This document shows positions 35,879 through 46,799 of a stretch of 64,000 nucleotides of DNA, piece after piece. The notes under the pieces are model-generated. The model made no database searches and was not told where the DNA came from. It worked only from the letters and a program-made list of their open reading frames with translations. The DNA comes from Turnera subulata (Eukaryota; Streptophyta; Magnoliopsida; Malpighiales; Passifloraceae), in the NCBI GenBank assembly GCA_028386065.3, contig JAKUCV010004472.1, positions 80,261-144,260 of the forward strand, in the 5' to 3' direction. Made by a program: the position numbers and the translations under genes. The first letter of the stretch is position 1, and every line of letters begins with the position of its first letter.

Positions 35879-36008
35879 AGGCTTCAGATCCTTGGGTTTA
35901 AAAGTGTTTTAAACCTTGTTTTCAAAATGATTTCTGTGTTTAAGCCTGTTTCCAGATTTATAACTTTAAAAGTGTTTTTGACTCATTTGCATTCTTATTG
36001 GCGTTGAT

Positions 36009-37130
36009 ATGGATCACCAGGGGCAGCACAGTGCTGAGGATGACGCTGCTGCTTATGTCTCTGAGAATGTGTCAGTGATGCAGGTTCCCGTTGGTCAGGG
36101 GAACAATGATACAGCAGGGAATAATGCTGTAGGTGGAGGAGGACAGAATGTTGTGCCCCCCGTACCACCTGTTGTGGACCCAGCGTTCCAGCTATATGAG
36201 GCCTTTTTGCAGTGGCAGCAGTTCCAGCAGTTTCAGCAGCAGCATCAGGGTGCCCAACTGGTAGCACCTGCTGCGGAAGGTGGTATGTAGAGCGGGTATA
36301 TGCACATGGATAAGTCAGCAGTTAAGGAATTCTCTGGTGAAGAGGGCAAAGCCAAAGAGTTTGATGATTGGTTCCGCTAGGTGGAGAATGTTCTGGAGAA
36401 GTTCACTTGTGCACCTGAGCAGAGGGCTCGATTTGTGGCACACAAGTTCTCGGGATATGCATTGACATGGTGGCAGGAACTTGTGGCCAACCTACCGAAA
36501 CCTGTGGAGATGCCATGGGAGGATTTCAAGGAGAAATTCTACAAGGAATTTCTCACTGTTGGTTTTCTGGAGGAGCAGAAGAAGCAGTTTCTTGAGGTGA
36601 AGCAGGGACTAGATGAGTCGGTATCGGCTTTCAGAATCCGGTTCAGCATCTTTCTCTCTTATGCTAGGGAGTTTGTGCCCGATGAGGTGACTAAGTGTAG
36701 GCGGTTTTGTTAACAGCTTACGTACAGAGTTGGCGTTAGCTGTGGCTGGTAGAGGGCACAAGACTTGGGAGGCAGTTTGTGAGACTGCTTTTGATGCTGA
36801 GAGAGTTCAGTTGATTGGGAAGGAGACTCGGACAGCCGAGCAGAGGAAGCAGTCATCTGCTTCGGGACAGAAGAGGCAGTATTCTGATGCCTGAGATGCA
36901 GATTATTCTGGTGGATAGGGTTCTTCTTACCGAGGTTCGAAGAAGTCCCAAGGGCAGAGTTATTAGGGTGGACCAGGTAGATCCTCGGGATGACGGTCCT
37001 ATCAGTCTGGATCTCAAGGACGGGGTTCCTCGGCACGATTCTCGGGTACATGCTGGTATTGCAATAAGCTGGGACACCAGAAGTCATCTTGTTACAAGTG
37101 GATTAAGGATAGTGGTGGCTGTGGTTCCCA
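36009..37130 (+). pseudogene. Tekay gag, broken
   Basis: ATG at 36009 opens a frame with a glutamine-rich segment (36190-36250), then TAG at 36288 and 36378. The retrotransposon gag domain follows at about 36300-36710 (W-W-Q-E-L near 36470; F-L-E-V-K-Q-G near 36590). A frameshift near 36705 leads to L-R-T-E-L-A-L-A and, after more stops, to a CCHC knuckle C-W-Y-C-N-K-L-G-H at 37050-37091. Gag forms the virus-like particle. The initial ATG is plausible because it lies 146 bases after the LTR. Confidence 0.85.
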
Positions 37131-40100
37131 GTGTCAGTACAGAGTTCTGTGGCTAGTGGTGCCGTTTCTTCTGGTCCGAATAGTGGAGGCGGACAGCAGG
37201 GTCGAGGTCGTAGGGGTTCTAGAGCTCCTAACCGCGAGGGAGCGACTCAGTCTGCTACAGCTCCTAGGGTTTATACCATCACCCGGGAGGAGGCTGCTGA
37301 TACCCCAGACGTTATAGCAGGTACATTTATGGTTTTTGGTCAGTATGCACATGCTTTAGTTGATCCAGGCTCAACACACTCTTTTGTATCACGTGCATTA
37401 ATGACCACTCATAACATAGAAGATGATAACCTTAGTAGGCCCCTGAGAGTCCGTTTACCCACAGGTGATATAGTAGTTGTTGATCGAGTTTGTAGAGATG
37501 TATCGATAGAGTATGATAGTGAGAGTTTTCCTTCTGATCTTGCTGTTATGGACTTGGGAGAATTTGATGTTATTTTAGGCATGGATTGGTTATCCAGACA
37601 CCAGGCGGTACTTGATTGTCGGGCCAGGGAAGTGTCTTTGTCTTCTCTGTTGGGGCATAGATTGGTGTTCGTTGGAGAGCGAAGAGCTCTATCGGCGTGT
37701 TGTATCTCGGCCATCCAAGCTTTCAGGATGATCTGAGAGGGTTGTGATGCTTTTCTAGCTCATGTGGTCGATTCTTCGATACTAGTACCTGGAGTGGAGG
37801 ATATTCCAATTGTTCGGGAGTTTCTTGATGTGTTTCCTGATGATCTACCTGGGTTGCCTCCGGAGCGGGAGGTGGAGTATACAGTTGACTTGGTACCGGG
37901 AGTTGCACCGATTTATATACCGCCCTACAGGATGGCTCTGACAGAACTTCAAGAGTTGAAGAAACCACTGAAGGAGTTATTGGATAAGGGTTTCATTAGA
38001 CCGAGCATCTCACCATGGGGTGCCCCGGTCTTGTTTGTGAAGAAGAAGGATGGCAGTATGCGGATGTGTGTGGGCTATAGGCAGTTGAATAAGGTGACTG
38101 TGAGGGTTTTTCCTTAATAGCGGGTCCCATGACTAAGTTGTTGAGGAAAGACTGTACTTTTGTTTGGGATGACCGTTGCCAGAAAAGTTTTGAGGAGTTG
38201 AAGAGTCGGTTGACTTCTGCACCAGTTTTGACTGTTCCGAGACCCGGAGTGGAGTACACGGTGTTCAGTGATGCTTCTGGTTTGGGCTTGGGATGTGTTT
38301 TGATGCAGGAGGGTCGGGTGATTGCTTATGCCTCCAGGCAGTTGAGAACTCACGAGAGGAACTATCCGACCCATGATTTGGAGTTAGCTGCTGTGGTCTT
38401 TGCTTTGAAGATCTAGAGACACCATCTGTACGGTGAGAAGTGTCGGATTTTCACAGATCATAAGAGTTTGAAGTACATCATGACCCAAAGGGAGCTTAAT
38501 ATGAGCAAGAGACACTGGATTGAGCTTCTGAAGGACTATAATTGTACTATCGAGTACCATCCGGGCAAGGCCAATGTTGTTGCAGATGCATTGAGCCGGA
38601 AGAGAGTGGCTTCTACGGATGAGGACTCAGTTTCTTATGCTTTGCCTTCGTTGGTGGAGCTGAGGTCATTGGATGCACAGTTAGAGGTGGATGTTACTGG
38701 AGCGTTGCTTGCCAGTTTGAGTATCTGGCCGACCTTGCGGGATGAGATCATGGAGTTGCAGTTTGGTGATCCTCATCTAGCGGAGTTGCAGGATAAGGCT
38801 CTCGGTGGAGAGAGTTCTAGTTTCTATGTACGGGAGAATGGTGCTTTGATGACCGGTGATCGGTTGTGTGTTCCAGACGTCGATGACATGAGGAGGTGGA
38901 TCATGGATGAAGCGCACAACGCGCCATATGCTATGCATCCGGGTAGCACCAAAATGTACCAGAACTTGAAGAGTCATTATTGGTGGCCCGGGATGAGAAG
39001 GATGTTGCAGAGTTTGTGGCTCGTTGTATGACTTGTCAGCAGGTGAAAGCCGAGCATCAGGCTCCTGCCGGCAAGTTGAGATCTTTGACTATTCCGCAGT
39101 GGAAGTGGGAGCATATCACTATGGACTTTGTGATCGGGTTACTGAGGACCCGGAGTCGACATGATGCCATCTAGGTCATTGTTGACAGGTTGACCAAGTC
39201 AGCTCATTTCCTACAGATTCAGCAGACGGATACAATAGATAAGCTGGCGAGGTTATATGTTTCGGGTATTGTCCGTCTACATGGAGTTCCAGTATCCATT
39301 GTGTCGGGCAGGGATCTGAGGTTTACTTCCCACTTTTGAAAGAGCTTACAGTCAGCTTTGGGTACTAAGCTGAATTTCAGTACTGCATTCCATCCGCAGA
39401 CCGATGGGCAGTCAGAGAGGACTATACAGACACTAGAGGATATGCTTAGAGCTTGTGTGCTCAACTTCAGTGGTTCTTGGGATGAGACATTACCGTTAGT
39501 TGAGTTTGCCTATAACAACGAGTATCACTCCAGTATCGGTATGGCGCCTTATGAGGCTTTGTATGGACGGAAGTGTCGTAGTCCGATTTGTTGGGATGAG
39601 GAAGGTCTGAGACAGGTAGTTGGTCCAGACCTAGTTCAGGAGACTGTTGATCTGATCGAGGTGGTTAAGTAGTGCATGAGAGCTGCTCAGGACCGACAAA
39701 AGAGTTTTGCCGATAAGCATCGTCGGGAGATGGAGTACAGTGTAGGTGACAGAGTTTTCCTTCGTGTTGCTCCCTGGAGAGGTGTTATCCGGTTTGGGAG
39801 GAAGGGCAAGTTGAGCCCTCGTTATATTGGTCCTTATGAGATCATAGAGCGGATTGGTCCGCTGGCCTACAAGTTGGCTTTACCGGAGGAGCTGTCACGC
39901 ACACATGATGTATTCCATGTTTCGACGCTGAGGCATTATCGGTCTGATCCTAGTCATGTTGTAGCCCCGACAGAGGTGGAGGTTTCTGAGGATTTGACCT
40001 ACGTTGAGGAGCTGGTGGAGATTTTGGCTCAAGAGGTGCGGCAGTTGAGGAGCCGTACCATTCCAATGGTTGGGTCAGATGGAGCCGCCATTCTCCGAAT

Positions 40101-40162
40101 GAGGCTACTTGGGAGGTTGAGTCCCACATGAGAGAGCAGTATCCACATCTGTTCTGATTTCA
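37131..40162 (+). pseudogene. Tekay pol with RT core deleted and chromodomain
   Basis: Protease spans about 37290-37600; its site reads V-D-P-G-S-T-H, with P where S/T is needed. RT starts at 37764 and runs to R-Q-L-N-K-V-T-V at 38100. It then jumps at about 38115 to M-T-K-L-L-R-K at 38129, skipping the palm with the Y/F-x-D-D site. RNase H follows (38250-38600, F-S-D-A-S; TAG at 38414). Integrase spans about 38850-39680 with zinc-binding H and C residues, M-D-F-V near 39120, and S-G-R-D near 39307 where S-D-R-D is usual. Stops are at 39172 (TAG), 39338 (TGA) and 39670 (TAG). The C-terminal chromodomain (39990-40162, frameshift near 40070, N-E-A-T-W-E) identifies the Tekay group. Confidence 0.92.
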
Positions 40163-40191
40163 TACCTTGTAATTTCGAGGACGAAATTTTA

Positions 40192-40207
40192 ATAAGAGGG
40201 GTGGAAC
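40192..40207 (+). other. polypurine tract of Tekay element
   Basis: ATAAGAGGGGTGGAAC lies directly before the 3' LTR at 40208 and follows TTTCGAGGACGAAATTTT, as in the LARD element at 12570-12602. Confidence 0.7.
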
Positions 40208-43200
40208 TGTAACGCCCCGAATTTTCAAAATTTGATTTTTGGAATTTTCGGAACTTTTATTCCAATTTTGCCCTTAAGGAATTTCCGGATTTTTGGACTA
40301 GGAAAATAAATTACTTAACCTTGGTTATATCAATAATAGGTCGTTAGTGTGATGGGTACGGCTTTCGTTGGATTCAAAACGAGTATCGGGAGGAAACGCG
40401 GGGTTTACCGTAGTTCTGGTTAAAACTCCGTCGTTTTGAGTTTGAAAAAAAAAGAGTTGACTGAGCAGCCAGGGTTGACTGCACCTAAGTGAACGACAAG
40501 TCGTTCACCCAGGCCAGCCAACCCTAGCCGCCTCCCCCTCCTTCTTTTTCTTTTCTCTTTTCTTTTTCTTTCTCCCTTCTTCCTTCTCTTCCTCTCCTGC
40601 CGCAGCCGACCCCCTCTCCCTCTCTCTCTCTTTTCCTCTCTCCCTTCTCCTCTCCTCTCCTACAACTCCTCTCCCCAAATCGAACCCTACCGTTCCTTAA
40701 ACGCTAATCGCCGCCACCGTCGTCTTCTATGGAGAACCCGAGGGCGCCTCGGATTGTGTGCGTGTCTTGGGCTCGGGAGGGCCGAGCTGCTCCATCGTCG
40801 TCGTCGCCGCCCACCGTCGAGTCTCCGGCCTGTTGTCGAAGCAAGGGTTGCAAAGAGGAGGCCTTTGGGGCTTGGGCGAGTCGGAGTCGAGTGCGTGGAC
40901 GCGACGAAGGGTTACCGCCTGCGTTTCCGGGTAAGCCCCGTCGTCTCTCTCTCTTCTCCTTTTCTTTTGCTTGGCCGATTTTGTGCTAACTTGGTTGCTG
41001 GTTGTGTTTGGATCGGTGGCGGGCTTGTGGTGGTTGTCGGACATGCTCTGGGTGGCGGTTGTGCAGTGGTCTGGTGGTTTATTTGGGGTCTTGGTCGTCA
41101 CTGGTTCCTCCCGGCAGATGTGTTGTGTTCGGGCAGAGGTGCTTCACGGCTCGGGCTTTGGTTGCGGACGGATTTTGGGCAGCGAGTGTTTCGGGTGAGA
41201 ATCCAATCTGTCCGTTTCTTTTTCCTTTAATTTGTGATGTTGCCTGCAGTGGGTTTGTAGTGAATGTTGTTGTTGTTGGATTCTGGCAGTTTGGGGGAAC
41301 TCCGGCGAGGTTGACCAGAATCCAGCGAGGCTCGGGAATTTTCCGGCGAGGGCTCGGGTTTTTGTTCCGGCATTTAACAGTATTACCTTGATGTATAATT
41401 TGTTGTACACTCATGGCATGTATTATTTATTCTGAATTGGGTTGTACTAATTGTATTTTACATAGTAGAAACTGAGAGCGGGAAGCGAGTAACTTGTGAC
41501 CGGTTTTTCCGACGCGGGTAGAACCTTTAGGACGGTAACTCGGGCTCGGGTAAAACCCTAAAATGGAAAATTAGTTTAAATTGGGCCCAGGCCCGGTGAC
41601 GAGATTTTATGACTTAATTTGATAACCTTTGGACTTGGGTAACGGGCTTTAAGCCCAACTTCATAATGGGCATTAGGCCCGGGATTCAGTTTTGGACTTA
41701 GATGGACCTTAGGTCCCGAAACTCGTTATGGACTTTAAGGAATGGGCTTTAAGCCCAAATTCATAAATTGGGATAATTGCAGACTTGTGGAAGAGGGCTT
41801 TAGGCCGAGAAATTATTTCGGGTTTAGATGGGCCTAAGCCCGATTAACTTTAGGTCATTATCTTTTGGAGTCTTTAGTGAGGAGATATACCCTTTTTGGG
41901 CTTAGACCCTGAAATTGCATAATCTGGTAGTTTGGGTCAGGTTTCACTCAGTTGAGCATATAGGTATCATGCATGCACGGTTTGTGATAATTGTTTTGTA
42001 ATATTTGTGTGTGCCGGTATTCAGGCACGGGTAATACCTCGGGAGCTAGAGGATCTGTTTTGGGGAAAGCTCCACAGGAAAATCGACGTTGAGGTGACTT
42101 TATAAGTCTTTTTATGTTTGTATGCATGTGCTTGTTAGAATGGTCTGTTTGAGTTACATGCCGTGTTTGCTAACATGTTGTGATCTGTATTGTGTGCCTA
42201 TGTGTTTCTATTTGTCGGATGGGTATGATTTTAAATTGTTATGGAATATAACATGTGGAGTGATTTTGGGTGATCTGTGTGATGTACTGTGGGTTGGAAA
42301 CCCGAATGTTTGAATGAGATAATAATTCACACAACCCTGTTAAATCACAACTCTTGGCACACATGAACTTATAAGTATTAATAAGAATAATGTACAATAG
42401 AAGATAGGCTACTGTGTGCTGATGACCGGTTGGTTCGAGCGGGAGGTGATACCCCTCGGGTTTGCATGCGGGATAGCATGGTATATGCGGTTTAGCATAT
42501 GGGTCTGTGTTGACCGATTTCTACCTCCCTCCTTCTACCTCCCCCTTTCTACCTCCCTCTTTCTCTCTGTCTCTCTCTCTCTCTCTCTATGGTGATATTT
42601 GGGCTTTATGCCTGGTTATTTTGGGCTTTCACCCTGGTTGTCTCATGAGACGGGACCGAGCTCGACGCACACAGTAGGGGGCCCTGAATAATAAATATAA
42701 TAAGAAAACTTAACACACAACAGATGAAAGATATAAACTGTTTGCTTTAAGTGGTTGGCATGTTAGTACTGGTTATTGTGTGTTTGCTTACTTGTGTTTG
42801 TTTCTCTACTTTCCTTTCGAACTTGCTTTGCACACCTACATAACTAGATTTATACTGCTCACTGAGTAGGCGACTCACATAATCGCCATCTTTGTTTTTT
42901 CCAGACTCTTAGTTAGCGTGCAGTCTCTCTCTTCCTTTCCGGAGTACGGACGTGGTTATCCTAGCAGGTAGCTGTGCTTCTTCTCCCGGTTGGATCCATA
43001 GAGCCGACTTGCATAACATTTTCTACTTTTGTTTTTATTTTATCCTTATCTTCCGCTGCGTTGGATTTTGTTGAGATGTCATTCTTGATTCTGATTACAT
43101 TGTCGGCGAGTTGCCGGGGTTTGACTCTCGATGTTATTTCGGCTGTTTGCCGCGTTGATTTATGGCTGGATATGCCAATTTACTTTTGTTCATTATGACA

Positions 43201-43327
43201 TCTCGGTTTTATAAGATTTTCAGATAATGTTTTGGTGTTGGATTTCGTGTCCCGGGTTTCAGGGGCATTTTGGTAAATTCCTCATGTTTAAGTATTTTAT
43301 TTGAAAAATTGGGACACGGGCGTTTCA
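40208..43327 (+). repeat. 3' LTR of Tekay element
   Basis: Aligns end to end with 32751-35863 and ends GGGCGTTTCA followed by TGGCA. The CT tract at 42555-42588 is longer than in the 5' LTR. Confidence 0.93.
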
Positions 43328-43332
43328 TGGCA

Positions 43333-44400
43333 TCCCATACCTCTGAACCCTATCCAGACCACACTCCACCGAAACACAAGATGGGACCTCCACCACTGAT
43401 ACATCAAACGTTAGGTCACCAGTCTTGGATTTGAACGACCTCGCGATAGGCTCCTTATAGGTAGTTAAAACCTGGATTTTGGCCACCTCTAAAGTATCAC
43501 CACTACATAAGTCGTTAAACAGTCTAATAAACCTCCCAAACCTGACAACAATCTGGCTAAAAAACACCACGCACCAAGCTTGAGGGGGAGTCCCCGACAC
43601 ATTCAACCAACACTTCTTGTGAGTAGTGTGATCACCAATTTCCTTTTGTTTGAATAGGTCAAAAATACCTCAGAAATAGACTCCAAAGCCTTAACACAAG
43701 CATACCCTATCTTGATGCAATGGAAACTAATGCATAACTGCCCCCTAAATATTTGACACTAGTATATGACTTTGATAGAGCATGAATGAAATCATAAACG
43801 TTTGCAACTTCAATCCCATCCCTCAACACCCCAAAAGCACATGACTTCAAGAACTCCAAGCACTCCTGGGAAGGAGCGAAATCAATACTCACACCCTTGC
43901 TCACAACAGGTCCTTCGGCGACCTGTTTCTCCGGCGCAAACCGACCAACAGCCTGTGAGAGTGAGACACTCTCACTAACAGCACTTCTTCTCACACCGCC
44001 ATGAGGATTAGACTCCTTCACCCTGCTGTCGCCACTCGGTGAGCACACCTTCTTGCTAAATTAGCTTTGAAGGGGCCAACAGGAGACCTCAAACCGTTAA
44101 TTCTGTCGATAATTTTATGGATCCTACTCGTACTTTCAAACTTAACAAAACTATACCTTGCACCGCTCCACGATGGCCTCCGAGGAAGGAAGACATCGAT
44201 GACTCCTCCCAATCCAACGAACTACCTATAGACATCCACCGAAAAACCACGGCCCTGATATATTCTCCACATAGTACATTTTGCCTTCCTTTATTGCCCT
44301 CTGAATCAAAATCCCTCCATCGTCTAGAAAAGAACATGAGCAGTGAATCGCTCCATGATCGGCTATTTCAACTGATGAGAAGACGCCGACCATGAATTCC
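43333..44400 (-). pseudogene. LINE-A ORF1, N-terminal part with RRM-like motif
   Basis: Read from about 44370 down, frames give F-S-R-R-W-R-D-F-D-S-E-G, then an RRM-like segment with G-G-V-I-D-V-F-L-P-R-R-P and the RNP1-like Y-S-F-V-K-F near 44145. A linker (44048-43707) and a segment ending V-E-C-G-L-D-R-V-Q-R-Y-G-M-P at 43333 follow; the next residues are in 32750 downward. Three frames are used, so there are frameshifts near 44215 and 44045 and a stop near 43690. RRM-type ORF1 proteins are known for plant L1 LINEs and bind RNA. Confidence 0.82.
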
Positions 44401-45424
44401 CCTTCCTTCCTCCTTCTTTCTTGCCCACTTTGACATTTGAAATTTTCAGAGGATTTCACGTGCCCACCCGCCCTTAATTTCGGTGCCTAAGATGCTTTGA
44501 AACCAATAACAAGCCAAAACCATCACAAGAAGGAATGATAAGTATCTTTGGCTTGCTATTCACGATGGCATTCCCACCTAGAGACATCCTCTCCATAGAG
44601 GTATCATTCCTTCCAGAAATTCCTTGTGCATTTTATATAGATAACTCTTACACCATTGCATTTTATATATATAACTCTTCCAGGATCATTTGCTACACCA
44701 TTGCCCCTTTTTTTGGTGTGTTTGGTGCAAGCTTTGCCACTGGTGCGGCATCGCATGGGTTCCACCCTCTACTATTTTGGATTTCCTTCCTCAATGGATG
44801 TGTTGTCTACTCTTACTCATAATAATACTTGTTTTGCATGCCATTAATTTGTCTCTCTGGTTGGAAAGAAATAACGGGTTTTTAACTTCTTCCAACAAGC
44901 ACAGATCGCCTGTTTGATACTGTGCCTCTTACAACTTTTTGGATCAAAGCTCTACGACCTTAGCAAAAAAATAAATAAAAGCTCTACAACCCTCTTTTAC
45001 TTTTTTGTGTTTGTGCCACGAGAACGGACGGACCAGTGAGCTTTGGCCCTTAAGTGAGTTGAATCTTCTAAAATATGCTACAAGCCAACCCATAAAAGTT
45101 AACAAAGGCAATGGGGCGTGGAGAACGAGGACATGGGAAGGAAAAGGGTGTGGCCGAAAAAAAAAAAGAAATTATGAGAGTTAATACCCGTTTTGAACTA
45201 AAACGTGCTAAATTAGTCGCCATTTTGATCATCAATTTGGTAAGAAAATTTTAACCTCCATTATAATTACTTCCTTTGAGCAAAAAAATTATTATTTACT
45301 TTCTCTGGCTGCGTAACTTTTTTACCCCCAATTGGTAGTGGTCCCACTGAGGTATGGAGCTAAGAAGGGTTTAATTGCTAAGATACACTTCTAACATATA
45401 GCATAAAAGAATGCTACAATATAT
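44401..45424. other. LINE-A 5' end and intergenic DNA
   Basis: The first 80 bases probably belong to the LINE-A 5' UTR. Beyond that I see no gene, repeat pair or RNA motif. A duplicated TATATA-AACTCTTACACCATTGC-like phrase (44637-44675) and an A11 run at 45160 are the only local patterns. Confidence 0.4.
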
Positions 45425-45639
45425 TTATTAAAATAGAAAGATTATTCAGTTGGTAATACAATTGAAAACAAAACAATTAAAAACAGGTGACTTCCAGTGT
45501 CTCTTGCTCATTGGACGTCTTCCAGAGACAGAGAGGGCGCCTACGGCTGGGTTTCAAATAAGGATTCCTTTCCTCCTGCTGTTCTTCCTCATCCTAATAA
45601 TATAATGCGGTGTTAACTCGTTTTTGTCTCCTCCTCCAA

Positions 45640-45800
45640 CTTCTTCTATTTCTTTATCTATGCCTGCCATTTCGCCACCTGTCCTACGCATGACTGCTTC
45701 TGCTATGCATGCCTTCCAAACGCTACCTAAGATTATGCATGCCTCCCACATGCTACCCATGTGACTCAGATATTGCAGCTATAAAATGGATGCAAGATCA
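45640..45800 (+). promoter_or_regulatory. promoter of peptide gene 1: RY motifs and TATA
   Basis: A TATA box TATAAAA is at 45780-45786, 123 bases before the ATG. Two RY motifs TGCATG are at 45706-45711 and 45736-45741, each inside ATGCATGCC. RY motifs are the known target of B3 seed regulators (ABI3, FUS3, LEC2) in seed storage promoters. Both lie 70 and 40 bases upstream of the TATA box and are kept in the other copy. Seed expression is inferred, not shown. Confidence 0.65.
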
Positions 45801-45908
45801 AGTACTGAACCCACCAACGCCATAGGCATCATATTCATCTATTCTGCTTCATTAGCATCAAAAAGAAAAGACAGTTGTTCGGTTCAAGCTAGGGGGTGAC
45901 AAGGGATA

Positions 45909-46223
45909 ATGGAGAGTAGCAAGAGGGGTGTGTCGGTACTGGTGTTGATGGCGCTGCTACTTGTGTCCAACTTCGCTCCTCTTGCTCTTGCTCGCTGTGG
46001 CTCCGAAAGTCCTATGAATAACGGGTGCCCGGGTTCCTCATGCAACATCTTGGGTTCGGACAACTGCTGTGGTGGGTGTATGTGCATTCCTGTTGGGATC
46101 TTTGTTGGGGTCTGCGCGGGTGGCTGTTGTAATAGCCTCTCCTCAGACCTTGATCATACCCCAAAGACAGACGGGCTTGATGATGCCCTGCTGCCCAATT
46201 CTAGGATCAGACTGCGTATTTGA
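45909..46223 (+). CDS. secreted 10-Cys albumin-1-like knottin peptide 1
   Basis: The product is a 104-residue single-exon precursor. Residues 1-28 form a signal peptide with hydrophobic core V-L-V-L-M-A-L-L-L-V and a likely cleavage after A-L-A, so it enters the secretory pathway. The core holds ten cysteines (30, 40, 45, 53, 54, 57, 59, 69, 73, 74) and the motif C-M-C-I-P-V-G at 57-63. Spacing C40-x4-C-x7-C-x3-C-x-C-x9-C69 is close to the six-Cys pattern C-x3-C-x7-C-x4-C-x-C-x9-C known for albumin-1 (PA1b, leginsulin), seed knottins that in legumes act on insect V-ATPase. Unlike those, it has four extra Cys, no PA1a chain, and a 30-residue tail ending L-L-P-N-S-R-I. The start is fixed by the signal peptide and conservation in copy 2. 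It could instead be another knottin class or a defence or signalling peptide; activity is unknown. Confidence 0.82.
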   Translation: MESSKRGVSVLVLMALLLVSNFAPLALARCGSESPMNNGCPGSSCNILGSDNCCGGCMCIPVGIFVGVCAGGCCNSLSSDLDHTPKTDGLDDALLPNSRIRLRI

Positions 46224-46276
46224 TCATCCATATATATCTAGCTATATGCTAGGTCATCATGTTCGTCCTAGAACCA

Positions 46277-46282
46277 AATAAA
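46277..46282 (+). promoter_or_regulatory. poly(A) signal of peptide gene 1
   Basis: AATAAA lies 54 bases after the stop codon and is kept in copy 2 (48808-48813) within CAAATAAATCACGACC. A second AATAAA is at 46350. Confidence 0.6.
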
Positions 46283-46447
46283 TCACGACCAGATCTGTTG
46301 TGTTCTTTGATGCAACCAGCTTCATGTCGTTTCACCACGACATGCATGCAATAAAGTCGTGTAAATTAACCTGCTGCTGTTCTAAATTCTAATGCAAGTT
46401 AATTAATGTGTTTCTTTCATGTTCGTTCGTTTAGTATTGTATCTAGT

Positions 46448-46795
46448 ACGTTTATTAGGATTTGAAATTGACTATTTGAATGTTGAGGAACAGCCCAATG
46501 AGACGGTTTATGGGCCCAAAAATAAGGATGGTCATGAGAATTTAAGGTTTTAGCTAGCCCGATGGAAGAAAGTTTAGGGCCGATTCCGTCATAATGGTCA
46601 TAAACCGAGGTTGAATTAGGGTTTAAATCCAACGTTTGTGAATAACTTAAACGCAGTTTTGTAATCCGGTTTTTAACCGCTGTACTATATTCGTCTAGTC
46701 CATGATCTGGCAGTTAGATAGCCCGTCACCTCTTTTAAAACCCCATAAACAGCCAACTTTTTATCCAGAATTTACACTTGCTATTACTATTGCTT
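46448..46795. other. intergenic DNA
   Basis: Nothing recognised in this AT-rich stretch. Confidence 0.4.
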
Positions 46796-46799
46796 CTTA

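Larger units (their letters stand above)
32751..43327 (+). mobile_element. Tekay-type chromovirus (Ty3/gypsy)
   Basis: The element is 10.6 kb. Two LTRs of 3113 and 3120 bases flank a 4.3-kb internal region with gag, protease, RT, RNase H, integrase and a C-terminal chromodomain, in gypsy order. Perfect TGGCA target duplications lie at 32746-32750 and 43328-43332, inside LINE-A ORF1. The first 100 LTR bases differ at 5 sites, all transitions. The RT core is deleted, so the copy cannot act alone. Confidence 0.94.
6663..44480 (-). mobile_element. LINE-A, L1-like LINE split by three LTR elements
   Basis: Four blocks on the minus strand form one LINE in the right order: ORF1 start (43333-44400), ORF1 end plus endonuclease plus RT start (29973-32750), RT middle (14808-15113), RT end plus zinc-binding region plus 3' UTR and poly(A) (6663-8371). 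Protein reading resumes across each gap at the residue where it stopped, and each gap is an LTR element with matching 5-bp flanks. Without the insertions the LINE is about 5.9 kb. The poly(A) tail is the T11 run at 6663-6673. The 5' end near 44480 is approximate, and I found no convincing target duplication for the LINE itself. Confidence 0.9.
45425..46447 (+). repeat. tandem duplicated gene unit, copy 1
   Basis: Promoter, coding region and 3' UTR align with 47965-48948 through the AT-rich upstream edge, the CTCCTCCTCCAACTTCTTCT block, the ATG and the final GCAAGTTAATTAATGT. The offset between start codons is 2535 bases. Confidence 0.85.

Noticed and set aside
36815..37156. Arginine-rich open frame in the Tekay internal region
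   Set aside because: Out-of-frame reading of the gag C-terminus; the homologous frame with the zinc knuckle is another one.
44535..44822. Small plus-strand open frame upstream of the peptide genes with hydrophobic segments
   Set aside because: AT-rich with short TATA repeats; overlapping frames are equally open; no conservation or motif seen.
45884..46087. Minus-strand open frames opposite both peptide genes (also 48410-48766)
   Set aside because: Shadow of the conserved plus-strand coding sequence; no signal peptide or domain, and limits differ between copies.
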